A stretch of DNA of 64,000 nucleotides from Bacteroidota bacterium (lineage in GTDB: Bacteria; Bacteroidota; Bacteroidia; Bacteroidales; FEN-979). The DNA lies in assembly GCA_026391805.1 (NCBI GenBank), contig JAPLDJ010000011.1:1-64000 (forward strand), in the 5' to 3' direction. This document shows positions 18,889 to 28,323 of this stretch, one piece after another. Below the pieces are notes generated by a model. It had not been told where the DNA came from, searched no databases, and saw nothing but the letters and a program-made list of their open reading frames with translations. The first letter of the stretch is position 1. Each line of letters starts with the position of its first letter. The position numbers and the translations under genes were made by a program.

Positions 18889-18922
18889 AAAGAAGCCGCC
18901 CGATGGGTGGCTTCTTTTTTTA
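18889..18922 (+). terminator. Rho-independent terminator of the cold-shock gene
   Basis: AGAAGCCGCCC pairs with GGGTGGCTTCT (one G-T or bulged position) around a GAT loop, followed by a T-rich run TTTTTTTATT. It ends 16 bases before the stop codon of convergent dnaN, which it could also serve. Confidence 0.85.
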
Positions 18923-18937
18923 TTAGGTTGACAAGTG

Positions 18938-20062
18938 TCATTTATTCAGCATAACCGGCATGACCAGCATCAGGATATCCTCATCTTTATTTTCAGGGTT
19001 CACCGGAAGCAGGATCCCGGCCCTGTTCGGGGCTGACATCTCCAGCCGCACCTCATCCGTATCGATGTTGTTCAGCATTTCGATCAGGAATTTCGAGTTG
19101 AACCCGATCTCGAGGTCGTCGCCTTCATAATCGCAGGTAAGACGGTCTTTCGACTCTTTCGAGAAATCAAGGTCTTCCGAAGAAAGAACCAGCTCCTTTC
19201 CCGATAATTTAAAGCGAACCTGGTGGGTCGACTGGTTTGCGAAAATGGCAACACGGCGGATCGTGGTCAGCAATGCATTCCTGTCAATGGTCAGCTTATT
19301 GGGATTCTCGGTCGGGATGACGGCGTCGTAATTCGGGTATTTGCCATCGATCAGCCGGCAAACCAGGTGAACGTTCTGGAACGAGAAAAATGCGTTGGTA
19401 CGGTTGTATTCAATGCTTACCGGCATATCCTGTCCGCCCAGGATGTTCTTCAGAAGGTTGAGCGGTTTTTTCGGAAGGATGAATGAAGCCGACTCATTTG
19501 ATTTGGCATCGGTTCGCTTGTATTTGACCAGCTTATGGGCATCGGTGGCGACAAAGGTGATGTCTTCCGGGGAGAGCTCGCAGAAAACGCCCGACAACAC
19601 CAACCTGAGCTCATCATTCCCGGTTGCAAAGAGCGTTTTGTTGATGGCCTGCGACACCAGCGAAGAGGTCAGTTCTATGGAGGTGGTGCTTTCCAGCGAA
19701 GGGATCCTGGGATATTCATCACTTTTGTGGCCGGCCATTTTGTATTTACCGTCCCCGGCAGAGATCTCAACCCCCTGGTTATCTTCATTGATGCTGAACG
19801 AAACAGGGATATCGGCAAAGGTTTTCAGCGTATCCACAAGGATCTTGGCAGGAATTGCGATACTTCCGTTCTCCACGGCTTTATCCGGTTTCAGGGTCAC
19901 GCTCATGGTGGTTTCCAGGTCTGAGGAGGTAATGATAAGGTCATCACCCTTCAGATCAAAAAGAAAATCATCCAGGATTGGGAGGGTATTGCTGGCATTG
20001 ATCACACCGAGAATGGATTGCAGGTTCTTGAGTAAAAGGGAACTGGAAACAATGAATTTCAT
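18938..20062 (-). CDS. dnaN: DNA polymerase III beta subunit (sliding clamp)
   Basis: A 374-residue ring-forming clamp that tethers the replicative polymerase to DNA. The full three-domain layout is present: N-terminal MKFIVSSSLLLKNLQ, the central domain with SLVSQAINKTLFATGNDELR, and the C-terminal domain ending ILMLVMPVMLNK, where the M-P-(V/M) end forms the partner-binding groove. Length matches the family (about 366-380). It is not next to dnaA, which is usual in this phylum. It has a near-ideal promoter and appears monocistronic, since a repeat element lies between it and plsY. Confidence 0.97.
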   Translation of the reverse strand: MKFIVSSSLLLKNLQSILGVINASNTLPILDDFLFDLKGDDLIITSSDLETTMSVTLKPDKAVENGSIAIPAKILVDTLKTFADIPVSFSINEDNQGVEISAGDGKYKMAGHKSDEYPRIPSLESTTSIELTSSLVSQAINKTLFATGNDELRLVLSGVFCELSPEDITFVATDAHKLVKYKRTDAKSNESASFILPKKPLNLLKNILGGQDMPVSIEYNRTNAFFSFQNVHLVCRLIDGKYPNYDAVIPTENPNKLTIDRNALLTTIRRVAIFANQSTHQVRFKLSGKELVLSSEDLDFSKESKDRLTCDYEGDDLEIGFNSKFLIEMLNNIDTDEVRLEMSAPNRAGILLPVNPENKDEDILMLVMPVMLNK

Positions 20063-20132
20063 AATGAGGTCATTTTTGTTTTACATACTGAATAGTTCTT
20101 CTTCAGCCTTGATTTTGAGTCGAAATTTTTGT

Positions 20133-20163
20133 CAAATATACAATAATTAATTTCTATTTCAAA
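20133..20163 (-). promoter_or_regulatory. Strong consensus promoter of dnaN
   Basis: On the minus strand TTTG (20163-20160), a 19-base spacer and TATATTTG (20140-20133) match the Bacteroidota housekeeping consensus exactly. Transcription should begin near 20126, leaving a leader of about 64 bases before the ATG at 20062. Confidence 0.8.
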
Positions 20164-20190
20164 TAATCAAAAGAGCGGTAATTTGCCTGA

Positions 20191-20343
20191 TCACCCCACC
20201 CCGTTGGGGTTGACTAAATAGTCCTTATTCGCCTTTGTGAAGACCTTTGTGGCCTTTGTGGTTAAATTTTAAGTGATTGAACCACAAAGGAAAATATTCT
20301 GCATACTTTTTCTTGTTAGTTAACCCCGAAGGTGGAGGGGTCA
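20191..20343. repeat. Dispersed repeat element, copy B
   Basis: This occupies half of the 311-base gap between dnaN and plsY. It is bounded by CACCCCACCCCGTTGGGGTTGA at the left and TTAACCCCGAAGGTGGAGGGG at the right, and matches the reverse complement of 9901-10110 apart from about 50 bases missing at the point where copy A carries a palindrome. It contains CTTTGTG words in both orientations. Confidence 0.8.
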
Positions 20344-20373
20344 GATGAGATTTTAATCCAAAACTAACAATTA

Positions 20374-21030
20374 TTACCTGTTTCCTATCTCAGTTTCCTT
20401 CTTCTTCCTTCGGAAATCAAATTTGTTCTCCTCCCCTTTCAGCAGCCGCCTGATATTTTTTATGTGTGTTAACGGGATGAAGATGGCGACGACGATGGCA
20501 AGGATGACGAGGCCCGGATGATACTGCCGTGTGGCAAAGATGACGATGAACGGGAAGCAGATACCGCAGAGTACCGATGACAGTGATACATATCTCGTAA
20601 TAGCAATTGTAAGGATAAACAGCCCCAGGACAACCAGCAGTGCAATTGGATAAAGGGCAATGGCTGCTCCTGCAAGTGTGCCTACTCCCTTTCCTCCCTT
20701 GAACCCGGCAAATATCGGAAACACATGTCCAAGGACAGCCGCAAAGGCCATCCCGATCCGGATGTAGGTGATATAATCTTCGGTCAGACCGGCGTGCGGG
20801 AACAGGAACACTACCTGGACTGCCGCCCAGCCCTTGAAGACATCAAAGAGAAGCACCGGTATGCCAGCCTTGTATCCCAGCACACGGATCACATTGGTGG
20901 CGCCGGCATTCCCGCTGCCATGCTGCCTTACATCGGTATGGTAAAATATTTTCCCGATCCAGACGGCGCTGGGGACGGAACCGATGAGGTAGGCAATTAT
21001 TATTAAGAGAGCGATTAGAAATGGAGACAT
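20374..21030 (-). CDS. plsY: Acyl-phosphate:glycerol-3-phosphate acyltransferase
   Basis: A 218-residue integral membrane enzyme that makes lysophosphatidate from acyl-phosphate, the first step of phospholipid synthesis. Family motifs are all present: GSVPSAVWIGK near residue 17, GSGNAGATNVIRVLG (about 37-51), GHVFPIFAGFKGGKGVGTLAG (about 100-120, phosphate loop) and the C-terminal IRRLLKGEENKF. At least five hydrophobic segments are visible. Length is typical. The gap to the upstream 1507-residue protein gene is 46 bases of simple CAATTATCAATTTT-type sequence, so co-transcription is possible. Confidence 0.95.
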   Translation of the reverse strand: MSPFLIALLIIIAYLIGSVPSAVWIGKIFYHTDVRQHGSGNAGATNVIRVLGYKAGIPVLLFDVFKGWAAVQVVFLFPHAGLTEDYITYIRIGMAFAAVLGHVFPIFAGFKGGKGVGTLAGAAIALYPIALLVVLGLFILTIAITRYVSLSSVLCGICFPFIVIFATRQYHPGLVILAIVVAIFIPLTHIKNIRRLLKGEENKFDFRRKKKETEIGNR

Positions 21031-21076
21031 AGAGAGAAATTATGAATTATGATTGTCAATTATCAATTTTCAATTT

Positions 21077-24000
21077 TCAATTACTCGGGTGTTTCCTCAA
21101 AAAATCCTGCTTCTTGCGATCCGTGGCGATGGTATAGCGGTATCCTTTGACAAGTTTGCCGATGCGTTTCAACTCATTTGAGTTTTTCGTGCCTGCTTCC
21201 ACTGATTCGTTGAAGGATGCGTTGGAGCTGAGCGCCATCAGGATGTTGTTGCGGTAATTGAAGAAATACCACTCACCCTTGATCAGCTCAAAATAGAAGG
21301 TAAAATCATCCCCGTTCTTTTTCTTCGAGAACTCAATGATCCCGTTCACATACTTGTTCACCTGTGTCTTTCCCACGCATCCGATACCGATGTTCCCGTG
21401 CGATACCCAGGCCTTGGTAATCGTATCCCAGCGGAGTTTTACATCGGCCAGGAAAAGGGTCCGGATCAGCTCATCCGGGAATCGCCTGAATTTGCCCACC
21501 ATCTCCATTTCCGATTTTGCCTTGTCAAACTCCTTTTTAGTGAGAAGGGTCTTCATGGCCTCAACATAAGGAGATGTCGTAAACACAAGACCGGCCAGGT
21601 TTGTAGCCCCCAGCGCCGTCGTGAATTTGGTCATGGCATCGTCGTTGAAGGGGAAATTGAGTCCGATGGCAACCCGTGCATGCGTCGAGTCGGGAATGAC
21701 AAAATGATCAAGTGTTCCATAGCTTTCCAGCTTCAGGGCGCCGGAATTCAGCACCAGGTTGATCCTGCCACTGCCATGAAGGACGCAGTCGGAGGTGGTT
21801 AGTGCCAGTGTATTGCCGGGAATCGTTGGATCTTTCCTGCGGTCCATCTCCATGATCCGGAATGCCTGGCCCGACGGATCATAATCGATCTTCCCGAGGG
21901 ATGAGATCATGGTGGAATCGCTGTACGATTTCTTTGAAGAGAAGAAGGCCGGGTAGATCCGGTTGGCAGTATTTGAGAACATGATCCCGAGTGCCAGTTT
22001 CTGGAAACGGGTATCCCTCAGCGGATCTTCCAGCGGGATCATCACCTGCATCGGGTTGATGTCGCTCCTGAAGAGCGTCCAGGGCCGGTTTCCGGTAAAA
22101 CAATCATTCACCGGCTTAAATCCGCCATCGAAGGTAAGGTTGCGCTGTGATGCCCGCAGATCAATGACGCCCTTGAACTCAAATTCGGGGCTCAGGAAGA
22201 ACCGGACCGAATCTGCAGCAGCCCCTTCGGCAACTGTTTCGCCAAGGGTATCCACCGAAATCCTGCTGAAGTTTATCTGTTCCCGCTTGCCTTCGCGGTC
22301 GATGTAATCGTAGAGTCCGTTCCCGGTATATTTTTTCCGTGAAGCGATGTTCAGACTGCAGTTATAGAACCGGTGGAACTTGTTGTTGGTATTGGCAATG
22401 ATCCCCGCCCGGTTCAGCTGCTGCATTTTGGCCTCCTTCAGGATGTATACCTTCGACGAATCCGGGAAAATGGCGGCATCCGCAACCCGGATCACTTTGA
22501 CATCCTCGGCGCTGATGATGTTGGTGTTCAGGTCGTATTTCGCCCTCGACGAATAAAACCGCAACGAATCCTGCTGCGGATGGGTAGAGACGAATTCGGT
22601 CCCCGGGAATTTATAATTCACAAGCTTGTCCATGCTCAGGGTATCCGCTATTTCCGCCTGCTTGCTGCGGTCGTTGTAAAGCATGATGGCCCGTTTATCC
22701 ACAAGCCAGTCGAACCGGTCCATGGAGCAGATGTACTGGTTGATCGGAAAATCGACCTTTGAGATTCCCTTGCTCGAAATGAACTCGCCCTTGAGGGCGT
22801 CAAAATCAAAATGGGTGCGGTAATTCCGCGTCGAAATGCTGAGGTCGTTAAGGTTCATCGATTTGATGCGGAAGACATCCACAGTCGCATCAAATGTACG
22901 GTGCTTGAATTCAAACATAAAAGCATCCATTTCTGCATCCCTGATCTTCAGGGTCCCCTGGCCGGTAAGCCCGGCCGGCGTCAGGTTCAGGCTTCCCGAC
23001 AGAAAAGATTCCTTATTGTACATCGCAATGTCCTTCCTGACGCTGGAAACTTTCAGGATGTTCCTGTAGGGTTTCCAGAATTCAAAAACAGAATCGCCCT
23101 GTACGATGGGACATTCAACGCTACCGGCCAGCTCAGAGGTACTGAAGGAACGGGCCATGGTTTTCATCGAATCGGGGTAAAAGATAAAATCATTGGAAAG
23201 CGTGGTGGAATTGAGATAAATGAGCTTCCCGTCACCCCTCAGCCCCTGGTTGCTCATATCGATCTTTGAATAGAAGGTTCCCTTCCCTCCATAGGCAGGC
23301 AACCCGTTTTCACCTGTATTGGCTGTTATACCGAAGGAATAATCCGGTCGTACCGTGAGCGGTTCACGGATATCCGGAAAGATCCCGCATGAAACAAGGA
23401 TACCCTTGAACTTAAGGCTGTCGGTCGGAAATGTACCCATGCTTTTAAGCGTGAACGGGTCGAGGCCGAAAAAGAACTTGTCCTTTTTATAAACCCCGCT
23501 CTGCACAATTCGCTTATCCCAGTTCGCATAAGAAACATTCTTGCTGTTGAAAATGGGATATTCCGGGAACTTTTTCAGTCCCGATTTGTTTTTCGGATCG
23601 TCGATCAGCAGGTCACCCGAGAGGTTGTTGATGTAGGTCCTGACCTTGACCAGCGAGTAGGTCTGTGTTTTCGGATCTTTCTTATGGCTCTTTACGTAAA
23701 CAGCCATCGAATCGATGTAAGGGAGGTTGAGCTTGAATTTATTGTATTCGAAGGAGCTCGCCTTGGTGTAATAATCGAAAAGGCCTGCTTCCACCTTCCC
23801 CGAGAAGAGGAAATCGCCATCCTTCTTCAGAATGACCTGTTCCCTTGCCGGGTAGATATAGACCTGCTGGGAATCGCTGAGAAAGACCTTGGGACAGCCC
23901 TGGATCACCAGGTCGAAACTGTCGAGGCTGAGGATACCGTTGCTCTTGGACGTCACAGTGGAATTGAAAAAGATCACGTCATAGTCGACCTTCGCATCAC

Positions 24001-25576
24001 GGGCCTTTACATAGTTGATCAGCTTATCCTTGATCCTGCCTGCTTTGTCATCGGGATCGTAGATCAGGAAACCTTTGTAGGAAAGCGTCAGCAGTTGCGC
24101 CTCCACCTGTTCCGGTGGCCGTTGGAAGAACGTCACGATCTGATCGAGTGTGAAGTTCCGTGTTTTGTATTTTTCAGAGAATTTCCGGAGGATGTACAGC
24201 GGGTTGAATTCATCAATTCCCTGCAGCTTATCGTACCGCTGCATCGAGAAATAGTTGGCCGATTCAAACACGGCCCGTCCTTCCTGGTTCGGTCCTTTCA
24301 TCATCTCGAAGTTCATGCGCGGCTCGTTCGTCTTCCAGGTCAGCTGTTCGCAATAGATCTCGATCTGGTGCCAGGAATCGTACCAGGGACTGATCAGTGT
24401 CACACGTTCATCCTTGGTCAGCGTCAGTTCCTTCTTTTCATCGATGTACTTCATTGTCAGCACCGGGTTGTAAATGGAATCATTCTCATGGTAAATGGTG
24501 ATGGAAGCCTTGGCCGAATTTATGCGGTCGGTCCGGATGACGAACAGCTTCGAAAAGATCCGGATAAACTCCTTGTTGTTTCTCCTGAACACAAGCCGCG
24601 CATTCGCCGCCGAGGTACCCGTACCGAGGATCTTGGCGCCTTCCATGGCGAATCCTCCCATGTAGTCTGCATTCTTAAAGATGTTCTTGATCCCGATCGT
24701 TTTATCATAGGAATTAAAGGTCGGATACTGTGCCTTATCCTCTGTAACATTGGCAAGAACCTTATCGCTGTATTTCCCGAACAGCGAAAAAGCAAAGAAC
24801 TTTTTATTGAAAAACTCGACGGAATCGGCCTCGAAATTTGCGAATTTCAGCTGGATCCGGTAATTTTTAAGGTTTGCAAAAACCTTCTCGGGATCGAGAC
24901 CGGCACGTTGCCAGTCGACACGGCCGCCGCTGCCTTTCCAGAGCTGGACAATCGGGAATAGCGTTCCGGTGGTCCTGTAAATCACAAGACTGTCGTTGTT
25001 GGAATAACAGACCAGCGTTGTCTGCTTGAACGTAAGCACCGGTACAGAATCAAACTTAATGTGGTAATCGGGATTGATCACCTTCCACCTGGCCGATGCT
25101 GATTTATAGATGAGATTTTCCCCGAAAAGGTCGATGGATTGCGAAACAAATAAAACGAAATGACGGGTGTATTTCCCCTTGATCAGCCCTTTCAGTGCAG
25201 TAAAATATTCAACGAACAATTCATCCGGCTGATTGGAATCAATGAAGACATTGAGGGCGGTGATGTAATTGTAGAAGTCGGGATATGGCTTCAGACCCCG
25301 TTGAAGCATCATGTTCCCGATATCGTAAATGCGTTTCTTTTTTGACGGATCGTATTTCTCTGCATTCCATTTCTGGATGAAATCCTTCATCAGGGTTTCA
25401 CTCATCTTCTCCTCATTGGCTACGAGGGGAAGAAAGATGGTATTCAGTTCGCCGATAAATTTGGTAGAATCGCCGGAAAAGCGCGTGATCTTCTGAGCAC
25501 CGGTAAAATCTGAGAACAGTAAGAGGAAGACCGGTATCAATAGAAAAAGGGCCGGCCTGTAAAAATGTTTCATCAT
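21077..25576 (-). CDS. Very large exported protein of unknown function (1499 residues)
   Basis: I do not recognise a named family. It opens with a signal peptide (MMKHFYRPALFLLIPVFLLLFSDFTGAQ) and has no later membrane segment, so it should be periplasmic or surface-associated. The rest is dominated by alternating beta-type sequence, many S/T-D-S repeats and aromatic residues. A segment near residues 1010-1070 (RFYSSRAKYDLNTNIISAED, then an AxIFPDSSKV run) loosely resembles the periplasmic lipopolysaccharide-transport fold seen in LptA/OstA. The C-terminal 150 residues are more polar. The start at 25576 overlaps the prmA stop as ATGA, which indicates translational coupling; the upstream in-frame ATG at 25600 would sit inside prmA. 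Confidence 0.8.
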   Translation of the reverse strand: MMKHFYRPALFLLIPVFLLLFSDFTGAQKITRFSGDSTKFIGELNTIFLPLVANEEKMSETLMKDFIQKWNAEKYDPSKKKRIYDIGNMMLQRGLKPYPDFYNYITALNVFIDSNQPDELFVEYFTALKGLIKGKYTRHFVLFVSQSIDLFGENLIYKSASARWKVINPDYHIKFDSVPVLTFKQTTLVCYSNNDSLVIYRTTGTLFPIVQLWKGSGGRVDWQRAGLDPEKVFANLKNYRIQLKFANFEADSVEFFNKKFFAFSLFGKYSDKVLANVTEDKAQYPTFNSYDKTIGIKNIFKNADYMGGFAMEGAKILGTGTSAANARLVFRRNNKEFIRIFSKLFVIRTDRINSAKASITIYHENDSIYNPVLTMKYIDEKKELTLTKDERVTLISPWYDSWHQIEIYCEQLTWKTNEPRMNFEMMKGPNQEGRAVFESANYFSMQRYDKLQGIDEFNPLYILRKFSEKYKTRNFTLDQIVTFFQRPPEQVEAQLLTLSYKGFLIYDPDDKAGRIKDKLINYVKARDAKVDYDVIFFNSTVTSKSNGILSLDSFDLVIQGCPKVFLSDSQQVYIYPAREQVILKKDGDFLFSGKVEAGLFDYYTKASSFEYNKFKLNLPYIDSMAVYVKSHKKDPKTQTYSLVKVRTYINNLSGDLLIDDPKNKSGLKKFPEYPIFNSKNVSYANWDKRIVQSGVYKKDKFFFGLDPFTLKSMGTFPTDSLKFKGILVSCGIFPDIREPLTVRPDYSFGITANTGENGLPAYGGKGTFYSKIDMSNQGLRGDGKLIYLNSTTLSNDFIFYPDSMKTMARSFSTSELAGSVECPIVQGDSVFEFWKPYRNILKVSSVRKDIAMYNKESFLSGSLNLTPAGLTGQGTLKIRDAEMDAFMFEFKHRTFDATVDVFRIKSMNLNDLSISTRNYRTHFDFDALKGEFISSKGISKVDFPINQYICSMDRFDWLVDKRAIMLYNDRSKQAEIADTLSMDKLVNYKFPGTEFVSTHPQQDSLRFYSSRAKYDLNTNIISAEDVKVIRVADAAIFPDSSKVYILKEAKMQQLNRAGIIANTNNKFHRFYNCSLNIASRKKYTGNGLYDYIDREGKREQINFSRISVDTLGETVAEGAAADSVRFFLSPEFEFKGVIDLRASQRNLTFDGGFKPVNDCFTGNRPWTLFRSDINPMQVMIPLEDPLRDTRFQKLALGIMFSNTANRIYPAFFSSKKSYSDSTMISSLGKIDYDPSGQAFRIMEMDRRKDPTIPGNTLALTTSDCVLHGSGRINLVLNSGALKLESYGTLDHFVIPDSTHARVAIGLNFPFNDDAMTKFTTALGATNLAGLVFTTSPYVEAMKTLLTKKEFDKAKSEMEMVGKFRRFPDELIRTLFLADVKLRWDTITKAWVSHGNIGIGCVGKTQVNKYVNGIIEFSKKKNGDDFTFYFELIKGEWYFFNYRNNILMALSSNASFNESVEAGTKNSNELKRIGKLVKGYRYTIATDRKKQDFLRKHPSN

Positions 25577-26382
25577 TTTATAAATCGGGCGGCGACCCAC
25601 CGGTTTTTCATCCTGGAATGATCGAATCTGAACGAATGAAGCGCTGCCGCTTCACGGATCATCTCCAGGTCTTCCTCATAGAACCCGCTCATGAGCAGTT
25701 CTCCCGTTCTTATCTTCTTTGAATATTCTGGAATGTGCTGAAGGAGTACATTCCTGTTGATGTTAGCCAGGATGACATCGTATTCCTCACCGGCCGCATC
25801 CACATCTCCGATTTTGACAGTTATTCCTGAACTGTTGTTTTTAACAATATTTTCAGATGAATTGTCAAAGGCCCAGCTGTCGTTGTCGATGGCCATCACA
25901 TCCGCGGTACCCATCTTGTCCGCAAGAATGGCCAGGATACCTGTCCCGCAACCCATATCCAGCAAATGTTTTCCCTTCAGATCCATTTCCAGCATCTCTT
26001 CGATCATCATGGCGGTGGTTTCGTGGTGGGCCGTACCGAACGACATTTTCGGCTCGATGATGATCTCGTAAGGAAATTCAGGTTTTGGTGAATGGAATGG
26101 CGCGCGGATAGAACATTTCCCGGCAATGACCACAGGCTCGAAATTCTTCTCCCATTCTGTATTCCAGTTCTGGTCGGGGATGTGCTCTTCGGTGAATTCA
26201 ACCTTTAAATCCCTGCAAAGCTGCAATGTTTGTTCACGGTCATAGAGCGGCGCCTGCACATAGGCCAGCAGCTCTGTTTCGTTTTCCGAAAAGCTTTCAA
26301 AGCCTGCTTCCGCCATCAGGGAAACCAGGATCTCCCGGGTCTCTTCCGGGATATGAGGAATGCAGATTTCGAAATAATCCAT
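25573..26382 (-). CDS. prmA: Ribosomal protein L11 methyltransferase
   Basis: A 269-residue methyltransferase that modifies ribosomal protein L11. The N-terminal substrate-recognition domain (about 1-90) precedes the Rossmann domain with SAM motif LLDMGCGTGILAILADKMG (about 145-165) and the catalytic-loop motif DVILANINRNVLL. FGTAHHETT, preceding the SAM motif, is the PrmA signature. One base separates its start from the tpiA stop, and its stop overlaps the start of the large exported protein gene. A single transcript tpiA-prmA-large protein is therefore likely. Confidence 0.94.
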   Translation of the reverse strand: MDYFEICIPHIPEETREILVSLMAEAGFESFSENETELLAYVQAPLYDREQTLQLCRDLKVEFTEEHIPDQNWNTEWEKNFEPVVIAGKCSIRAPFHSPKPEFPYEIIIEPKMSFGTAHHETTAMMIEEMLEMDLKGKHLLDMGCGTGILAILADKMGTADVMAIDNDSWAFDNSSENIVKNNSSGITVKIGDVDAAGEEYDVILANINRNVLLQHIPEYSKKIRTGELLMSGFYEEDLEMIREAAALHSFRFDHSRMKNRWVAARFIK

Positions 26383-26383
26383 C

Positions 26384-27142
26384 TCAGAAAGAAGTTACGA
26401 TCTTAAGGAATTCATCGGCTTTCAGTGATGCCCCGCCGATCAGTCCGCCATCGACATCGGGTTGGGAAAAGAGTTCGCGTGCATTGGCCGAAGTACAGCT
26501 TCCTCCGTAAAGGATACTGGTTTCTTCAGCAAGTGCGGGATCATACGCTTTTGATATCAGCCCACGGATGTAGGCATGCATCTCCTGCGCCTGCGCGGGT
26601 GTGGCATTGACACCCGTACCGATGGCCCAAACAGGTTCATAGGCAATGACAACCTGCCGCAACTGTTCGGCGTTAAGGTGAAAGAGCGATTCGTCGAGCT
26701 GCCGTTTGACCACTTCAAAATGCTTCCCTGCCTCCCTTTCCGGCAAAACCTCGCCGCAGCAGAAGATCGGCCGGATGTTGCTGCGCAGCGCGGCATCCAC
26801 CTTTTTCGCCAGCAATTCATGTCCTTCCCCGAAGTATTTTCTCCGTTCAGAATGACCAATGATGCAGAATTCGACATCCATCGATTCGAGCATGGGACCA
26901 GAGATCTCACCGGTATAAGCGCCGCTGTCGTTCTCATTGATGTTCTGGGCACCCACGCTGAACACCGAGTCTTCCCCGATGTCGGTGGCCATTTCCAGGT
27001 AGACATAGGGAGGACAGAGGATCACGTCCTGATGTCCGGTATCCATCACTTCCAGCTTATCAGCGATCTCGGCAACAAGATCTTCGGCCTCGCCGAAGGT
27101 CTTGTTCATTTTCCAGTTTCCTGCAACAATTTTTCTTCTCAT
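26384..27142 (-). CDS. tpiA: Triosephosphate isomerase
   Basis: A 252-residue glycolytic enzyme interconverting dihydroxyacetone phosphate and glyceraldehyde 3-phosphate. The start at 27142 gives MRRKIVAGNWKMN, with the substrate Lys and Asn in place; an upstream in-frame start at 27187 adds 15 unrelated residues. Catalytic His is in IGHSERRKYFGE and catalytic Glu in AYEPVWAIGTG. The phosphate loop is GGLIGGASL. It lies one base upstream of prmA. In several Bacteroidales genomes tpiA sits next to the BT_3928 and DUF1599 genes, as here. Confidence 0.96.
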   Translation of the reverse strand: MRRKIVAGNWKMNKTFGEAEDLVAEIADKLEVMDTGHQDVILCPPYVYLEMATDIGEDSVFSVGAQNINENDSGAYTGEISGPMLESMDVEFCIIGHSERRKYFGEGHELLAKKVDAALRSNIRPIFCCGEVLPEREAGKHFEVVKRQLDESLFHLNAEQLRQVVIAYEPVWAIGTGVNATPAQAQEMHAYIRGLISKAYDPALAEETSILYGGSCTSANARELFSQPDVDGGLIGGASLKADEFLKIVTSF

Positions 27143-27211
27143 GATACAAAAATAATGAACCCCACCGGAGTTCGGTGAATATACCATAAATAAACTCTGA
27201 CCAGGCAGAAA

Positions 27212-28294
27212 TTATTGCACCCTGACCCTCGGATCCAGCATGCCGTAAATGATATCGACCAGGATGTTGATAATGACCAGGATGATGGATATGAACAGCA
27301 CTGCTCCCATCAGTACGGGGAAGTCATATTTTTCGAGGGCGTTGACGATGACCAGGCCGATGCCTTTCCAGTCGAAAATGTACTCGATGAAAACGGCACC
27401 CGCCAGCAGAGAAGCCAGCCAGCCCGACATAGCGGTGACAATGGGATTCATTGCATTCTTCAGCGCATGCCGCATCAGGATACGGAAATTGCTTAATCCC
27501 TTGGCCTTCGCCGTGCGGATGTAGTCCTGCGAAAGTACCTCCAGCAGGGAATTCCGCGTCAGTTCAACAACGATCGCCAGGGGGCGGATACCCAGCGTAA
27601 TGGCAGGCAGGATCAGGTTTTTCAGGTCAAGGTATTCGCCGCGGCCGAAATCATCCACGGAAAAGAGGCTGCCGGTCATGTTCAGACCGGTATATCTTCC
27701 CAGCAGAAAAGCAAAGATCCAGGCCATCAGGATCGCCGCGAAGAAAGATGGCAATGACATGCCGAGCACGGAAAAGACCAGCGATGCCCGGTCGATGAAG
27801 CTGTTTTTCTTCACTGCACAGATGATCCCGATGATGATCCCGAAAAAGATGGCAAAGGCCATCGCGACAACAGCCAGTATAATGGTATTGACAAACCCTT
27901 CCATAAGGATCTCCCCGACCTGTTTCTTCGATTGGTAGGATCTTCGCAGGTAAGGTTCTTTCAGGACGAGGACCGAGCTTTTCGAGACCGGGATCAGCTT
28001 TATGAATGCGGTATATTTCTGCGGATCAAGGTACCAGTAGCTTTCCGGATTCTTTGCATTGTGAATGGAAAGCGGCGAAAGGTCATTCAGGTAGTTGAAG
28101 AACTGCGTCAGGACCGGCTTGTCCCTTCCCAGGTCTTTGTTGATCGCTTCCACCGAGGCAATGTCAGCCCGCTGGCCGAGCATCATCCGTGCAGGATCGC
28201 CGGGCAGGATGTTGAAGAGGAAGAAATTGATAACGATCACCCCGATCAGCACGAGAAACCCGTAAAATATACGTTTCAGAAGAAACTGTCCCAT
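27212..28294 (-). CDS. DppB/OppB-type ABC transporter permease (orphan)
   Basis: A 360-residue inner-membrane permease. The first helix and an N-terminal conserved segment (NFFLFNILPGDPARMMLGQRA) identify the dipeptide/oligopeptide class. A periplasmic loop of about 90 residues follows, then five helices. The coupling EAA-type loop is present (EVLSQDYIRTAKAKGLSNFRILMRHALKNAMNP), described here by position about 245-280. No partner permease, ATPase or binding protein is nearby, so it must work with components encoded elsewhere. It lies between tpiA and the BT_3928-type gene, with 29-69 base gaps. Confidence 0.88.
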   Translation of the reverse strand: MGQFLLKRIFYGFLVLIGVIVINFFLFNILPGDPARMMLGQRADIASVEAINKDLGRDKPVLTQFFNYLNDLSPLSIHNAKNPESYWYLDPQKYTAFIKLIPVSKSSVLVLKEPYLRRSYQSKKQVGEILMEGFVNTIILAVVAMAFAIFFGIIIGIICAVKKNSFIDRASLVFSVLGMSLPSFFAAILMAWIFAFLLGRYTGLNMTGSLFSVDDFGRGEYLDLKNLILPAITLGIRPLAIVVELTRNSLLEVLSQDYIRTAKAKGLSNFRILMRHALKNAMNPIVTAMSGWLASLLAGAVFIEYIFDWKGIGLVIVNALEKYDFPVLMGAVLFISIILVIINILVDIIYGMLDPRVRVQ

Positions 28295-28323
28295 GATGAT
28301 CCTCTTAAATCAAGTCAAGCCTG

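Noticed and set aside
23684..24961. A 425-codon open frame on the plus strand
   Set aside because: It lies wholly opposite the 1499-residue exported protein gene, has no recognisable domain and shows the residue bias of a reverse-strand shadow.
27212..28294. A complete peptide ABC transporter
   Set aside because: Only one permease gene is present; ATPases, second permease and binding protein are absent from the neighbourhood.
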